Below, in pieces: positions 29,101-31,660 of a DNA stretch of 31,660 nucleotides. The notes beneath the pieces were generated by a model. That model ran no database searches. It was given only the letters and a program-made list of their open reading frames with translations, and was not told the DNA's origin. Position 1 is the first letter of the stretch, and each line of letters begins with the position of its first letter. The stretch is taken from positions 3,745,447-3,777,106 of the forward strand of contig NC_090614.1 in the NCBI RefSeq assembly GCF_004359215.1. Direction: 5' to 3'. Origin of the DNA: Bremia lactucae. Its lineage: Eukaryota > Oomycota > Peronosporomycetes > Peronosporales > Peronosporaceae. A program made the position numbers and the translations under genes.

Positions 29101-30594
29101 GTAAGATTAGTCGCGTCTACCTTTATCTGTATTAGCGGCAGGGATCACAATACAGTAACGAACCCGGACTTAGTGATATTAAATAAAATAAGCGTGTTAA
29201 TACCAAATTTATGTTGGAAAAGAGCTGGACGAAGTTGAATATAGTTTGGCAGATTTTTCGAGACGTCGATGTTCTGGATACCTCACAATTCCCAGCTTCA
29301 ACTGAATGGCGCGTTACTAAGGACATGGAAACGCAATGTACGATAAAATAAGCTTTCACGGACAATTAAAGTGCCTAAGTTAAGTAACAGAATAATGAGG
29401 TTGAAAATAGCATCACTTCCGTGTTAAATATCCACCGATAGTACAACGAATCGTGCGACATGGAATAAAAAGGCATAGCAATAATGGCGTTTCTGCATTT
29501 CGATATTCGCGAGACAAGTCAATCAAAATCGATGACACTACGACATTAGTCGAGACGAGTAATTGTTAGAAGCAATACGACATTCCATGCCCTCGCATCT
29601 TCAATGAATCCCCAGAAGTGGTATTCACATTTCGAAATGTTACGTAATTTATAAAGATAGGCGCTGTGTGATGATTCATGCCACTTTATTGTAGCATTTA
29701 GAAATATCATGGACATAGAATGGGGCAGTCCTTGAACTTGCAGATCGCAAAAATACAAAACTGGATTGCAATGTTTCAATCTAACACTTAAAAAGGCCAT
29801 AAACGTTGCAATTAAATTGCTGTTTGCATCGACTATCAGCGACAAGCAGGTAGATGTGAACACTTTTGAATTCCTCCGCAGATCTTTGAAGGTGCGTTTC
29901 ATGTCCTGGTTTTATGCACTTGAACAAATTCAAGTCAATCATAGGTATTTTAAGAATAAAGAATGCAAATGCAGGCGGCATATCTAAACGCGATAGGCTA
30001 ATAGATCATTTGTGATGTCATGGAATGATCTAGAAAATTTGCCAGATTCCCGCATTTACGACGGAGAAAATACTGGAATACTTTAAGCGTCCAAGGTATG
30101 CAGCTGCTAGAGTAATTTACATGTTATTCTGGCTATTCAAATAACGTTTTTATCGTGCAGAACGACAGTCAATTATTTTTTAAAACTGGTCGGCAGTAAG
30201 TATTGACTGTAAAAATTAAAAAAATGAATGCTCTGGCACGTGTAGTAAAAGAAAAAATCTTTTTCAACGCAACAAGAAAAAACTAGAGATCGATACCATA
30301 TGCGGTAGATACAGCAGACAATTATTGCGCTACTCATCTGGTTGGAAGTTGAATTTAAGACTGGCATCGTTTGACACTGGTACAAATCGCGGCTAACATA
30401 CGGAGTATCCTTCCCTTGATACTGTATTCTGACCGCCCCAATAACTGCACGAAAGGCAAACGCTCTTCAAATGCGTCAGCGCTCACCAAATGCAACTACA
30501 AGCAGTTGCGACAGCAGCATCTTCAATATCTCGTTCGGAGCAATGAGGATCACTTTGGCATTTCAGTGACAAGTACTGACAATATACATGGTAT
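29101..30594. other. AT-rich intergenic stretch, no gene recognised
   Basis: Open frames (for example 29546-29902 on the minus strand) have no recognisable domain, and several others begin only with TTG or GTG. No RNA gene was seen. Confidence 0.5.
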
Positions 30595-30690
30595 AGACTA
30601 AGGTTTTGAATTTTGAGAAAAAGTAAAACAGCATAATATTTTTAGACGATCTTCTATCTACTGCTGACTCTATTACATGAATAACAACCT
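30595..30690 (-). repeat. Small family A/C LTR fragment
   Basis: GACTAAGG...GAGAAAAAGTAAAACAG resembles 16265-16325 in the minus-strand LTR there (TAAGGTCTAG...GAGAAAAAGTAAAACTG). The fragment is short, so this is tentative. Confidence 0.35.
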
Positions 30691-30706
30691 ATATTACACC
30701 TCCTTG

Positions 30707-30845
30707 TGTGGGCAGGCACGTCCTAATGCGGCCACGCTCTACTTAGACACACACCCTAGCACAGCGAGGAAGAGGTTGAACCAGCTTACCTTCCGTGAAG
30801 TTAGGTAGTTAGGGTGGGCGTGTTAGCGACCTCACCCAATGCACT
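30707..30845 (-). repeat. 3' tail of a family B LTR, minus strand, diverged
   Basis: Read on the minus strand it matches the last 140 bases of family B (GGTGAGGTCGC, ACGCCCACC, CTCGCTGTGCTAGGGTGTGTG, AGAGCGTGGCCGCATTA) and ends CTGCCCACA instead of CCGCCTACA. Confidence 0.75.
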
Positions 30846-30846
30846 A

Positions 30847-30889
30847 TGTAGGCGGGCACGTCGTAATGCGGCCATGCTCTACTTAGATG
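30847..30889 (-). repeat. Terminal 43 bp of another family B LTR, minus strand
   Basis: It ends in ACGTGCCCGCCTACA on the minus strand. It is cut at 30889 by the plus-strand LTR starting at 30890, so the rest of this older LTR should lie beyond the window's right edge. Confidence 0.75.
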
Positions 30890-31443
30890 TGTAACGGGCT
30901 AGAGTTGCCCTAATGTTACACAGTCCCCATTAAGTACATTTGGTACTTAAGGGGATGGTCAATTACTAAATAATAGTAATTAGACCCAACACTCGGGTGT
31001 GGTGCACATTTGTGACCAACCCTTGTGGATGTGATGCACATGGGTGTATTCACATTAGGAGGGATGACGCCCAGCGTCATCCATGATGACGGCTAGCGTT
31101 ATCAGTTACGCGAGGTATCTATAAAGACACGCTCGTAATACATATTAAATGATATCTATAAAGATATCATTTTAATTGGTAAAAATAGGTATTTATATTT
31201 AATTCTATCAAAATATAAATCAGTCTGAAATTTACTACCTACTTGGTAAGTGCGCACGAGGAGACGGATTACCGCTCCCGTGACGTCACTTCACAGAGTT
31301 CTTAGTGTGTTGGGTGAGGTCGCTTGCGCGCCCACCACAACTACCTCACTGCACGCAAGAGAAGCAGGTGCAAACCGCTTCCTCGCTGTGCTAGGGTGTG
31401 TGCTTAAGTAGAGCGTGGCCGCATTACGACGTGCCCGCCTACA
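30890..31443 (+). mobile_element. Family B 5' LTR, full length
   Basis: The 554-bp LTR runs from TGTAACGGG to CGCCTACA and is estimated by eye at about 98% identical to 26473-27025; most differences are transitions. The primer site TGGTAGCACTT starts at 31446 and a gag ATG is at 31500. It is therefore the start of an element continuing past the window. Confidence 0.9.
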
Positions 31444-31499
31444 CTTGGTAGCACTTGAAATCCTTCCCACGACCCGCATCTCTGCGTGTGTACGTGAGG

Positions 31500-31660
31500 A
31501 TGAGCCTCAACATTGATTGGGCTCATTTTCCCCACCTCTCCGAACATCATCGGGAGGTGGCAGGGCTAATGGCGCAGGGACTTGGTGAACAAGCCCTGGC
31601 CAGGCTCCTGGGTAGTCCTCCTGAGCAACATGTTGCTCAGTTGGAGCAGTTTGAGGCATT
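31500..31660 (+). CDS. Gag N-terminus of the right-hand family B element, runs off the window
   Basis: The frame is open from ATG 31500 to the last base and encodes the same peptide as 27082-27242 (MSLNIDWAHF..., GLGEQALARLL). It stops at the window edge at exactly the base where the other copy meets its N. It is probably the N-terminus of a longer Gag. Confidence 0.65.
   Translation, partial: MSLNIDWAHFPHLSEHHREVAGLMAQGLGEQALARLLGSPPEQHVAQLEQFEA

Noticed and set aside
29546..29902. 118-codon minus-strand frame
   Set aside because: No domain, and composition like the AT-rich surroundings; the opposite strand also has overlapping short frames.
30371..30601. 76-codon open frame, considered as a small secreted protein
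   Set aside because: It starts with TTG, has no signal peptide, and no RXLR-like motif.
1..31660. CRISPR arrays, bacterial operons or ribosome binding sites
   Set aside because: There are no regularly spaced repeats, and the gene content, effector type and LTR elements are eukaryotic.

Overview
The window looks like a gene-poor, transposon-rich stretch of an oomycete genome, probably Peronosporales (Phytophthora or a downy mildew). The evidence is a Crinkler (CRN) effector candidate with LxLYLAR-type and HVLVVVP motifs, an RWP-RK protein with the RWPHRQ variant, and many decayed Ty3/Gypsy elements of the kind common in these genomes. Base composition is AT-rich outside the genes. No prokaryotic features, rRNA or intact tRNA were seen.

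Layout. 1-542: a minus-strand 5' LTR (family A) nested in an older plus-strand LTR. 1062-2123 (-): RWP-RK putative transcription factor with an uncertain N-terminus. 3037-4432: no gene seen. 4433-7275: nested LTR debris (family C LTR, family B LTR plus gag start, minus-strand RT fragment with a 54-bp tandem duplication, tRNA-like half). 7561-8889 (-): PDZ-domain protein. 9978-about 15740: Gypsy copy 1 (+), heavily broken. 16131-16999: a minus-strand LTR interrupted by an RT fragment. 17377-19683 (-): intact 768-aa Crinkler-type gene. 20062-27491: Gypsy copy 2 (+), with a broken sense polyprotein but an intact 295-codon antisense ORF before its 3' LTR. That 3' LTR is split by a family B element bearing 5-bp TTAAG target duplications and a single-N assembly gap. 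28517-29023 (-): uncharacterised acidic protein with a good oomycete Inr/FPR promoter match. 30707-31660: a pile-up of family B LTRs, the last one full length and followed by a gag start that runs off the window.

How the parts relate. No operon or pathway is evident; the host genes stand alone in repeats. The most notable architecture is around the Crinkler gene. Close by on both sides it has same-orientation family C LTR fragments. Further out lie two direct copies of a 2,438-bp Gypsy segment that are collinear with only four differences seen, although the sequence just outside that segment is clearly diverged. Both copies share the same disabling lesions, so an already dead segment was copied. 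Candidate novelties are the intact antisense ORF, the chain of palindromes in the family B LTR, and a tRNA primer site shared by unrelated LTR families.
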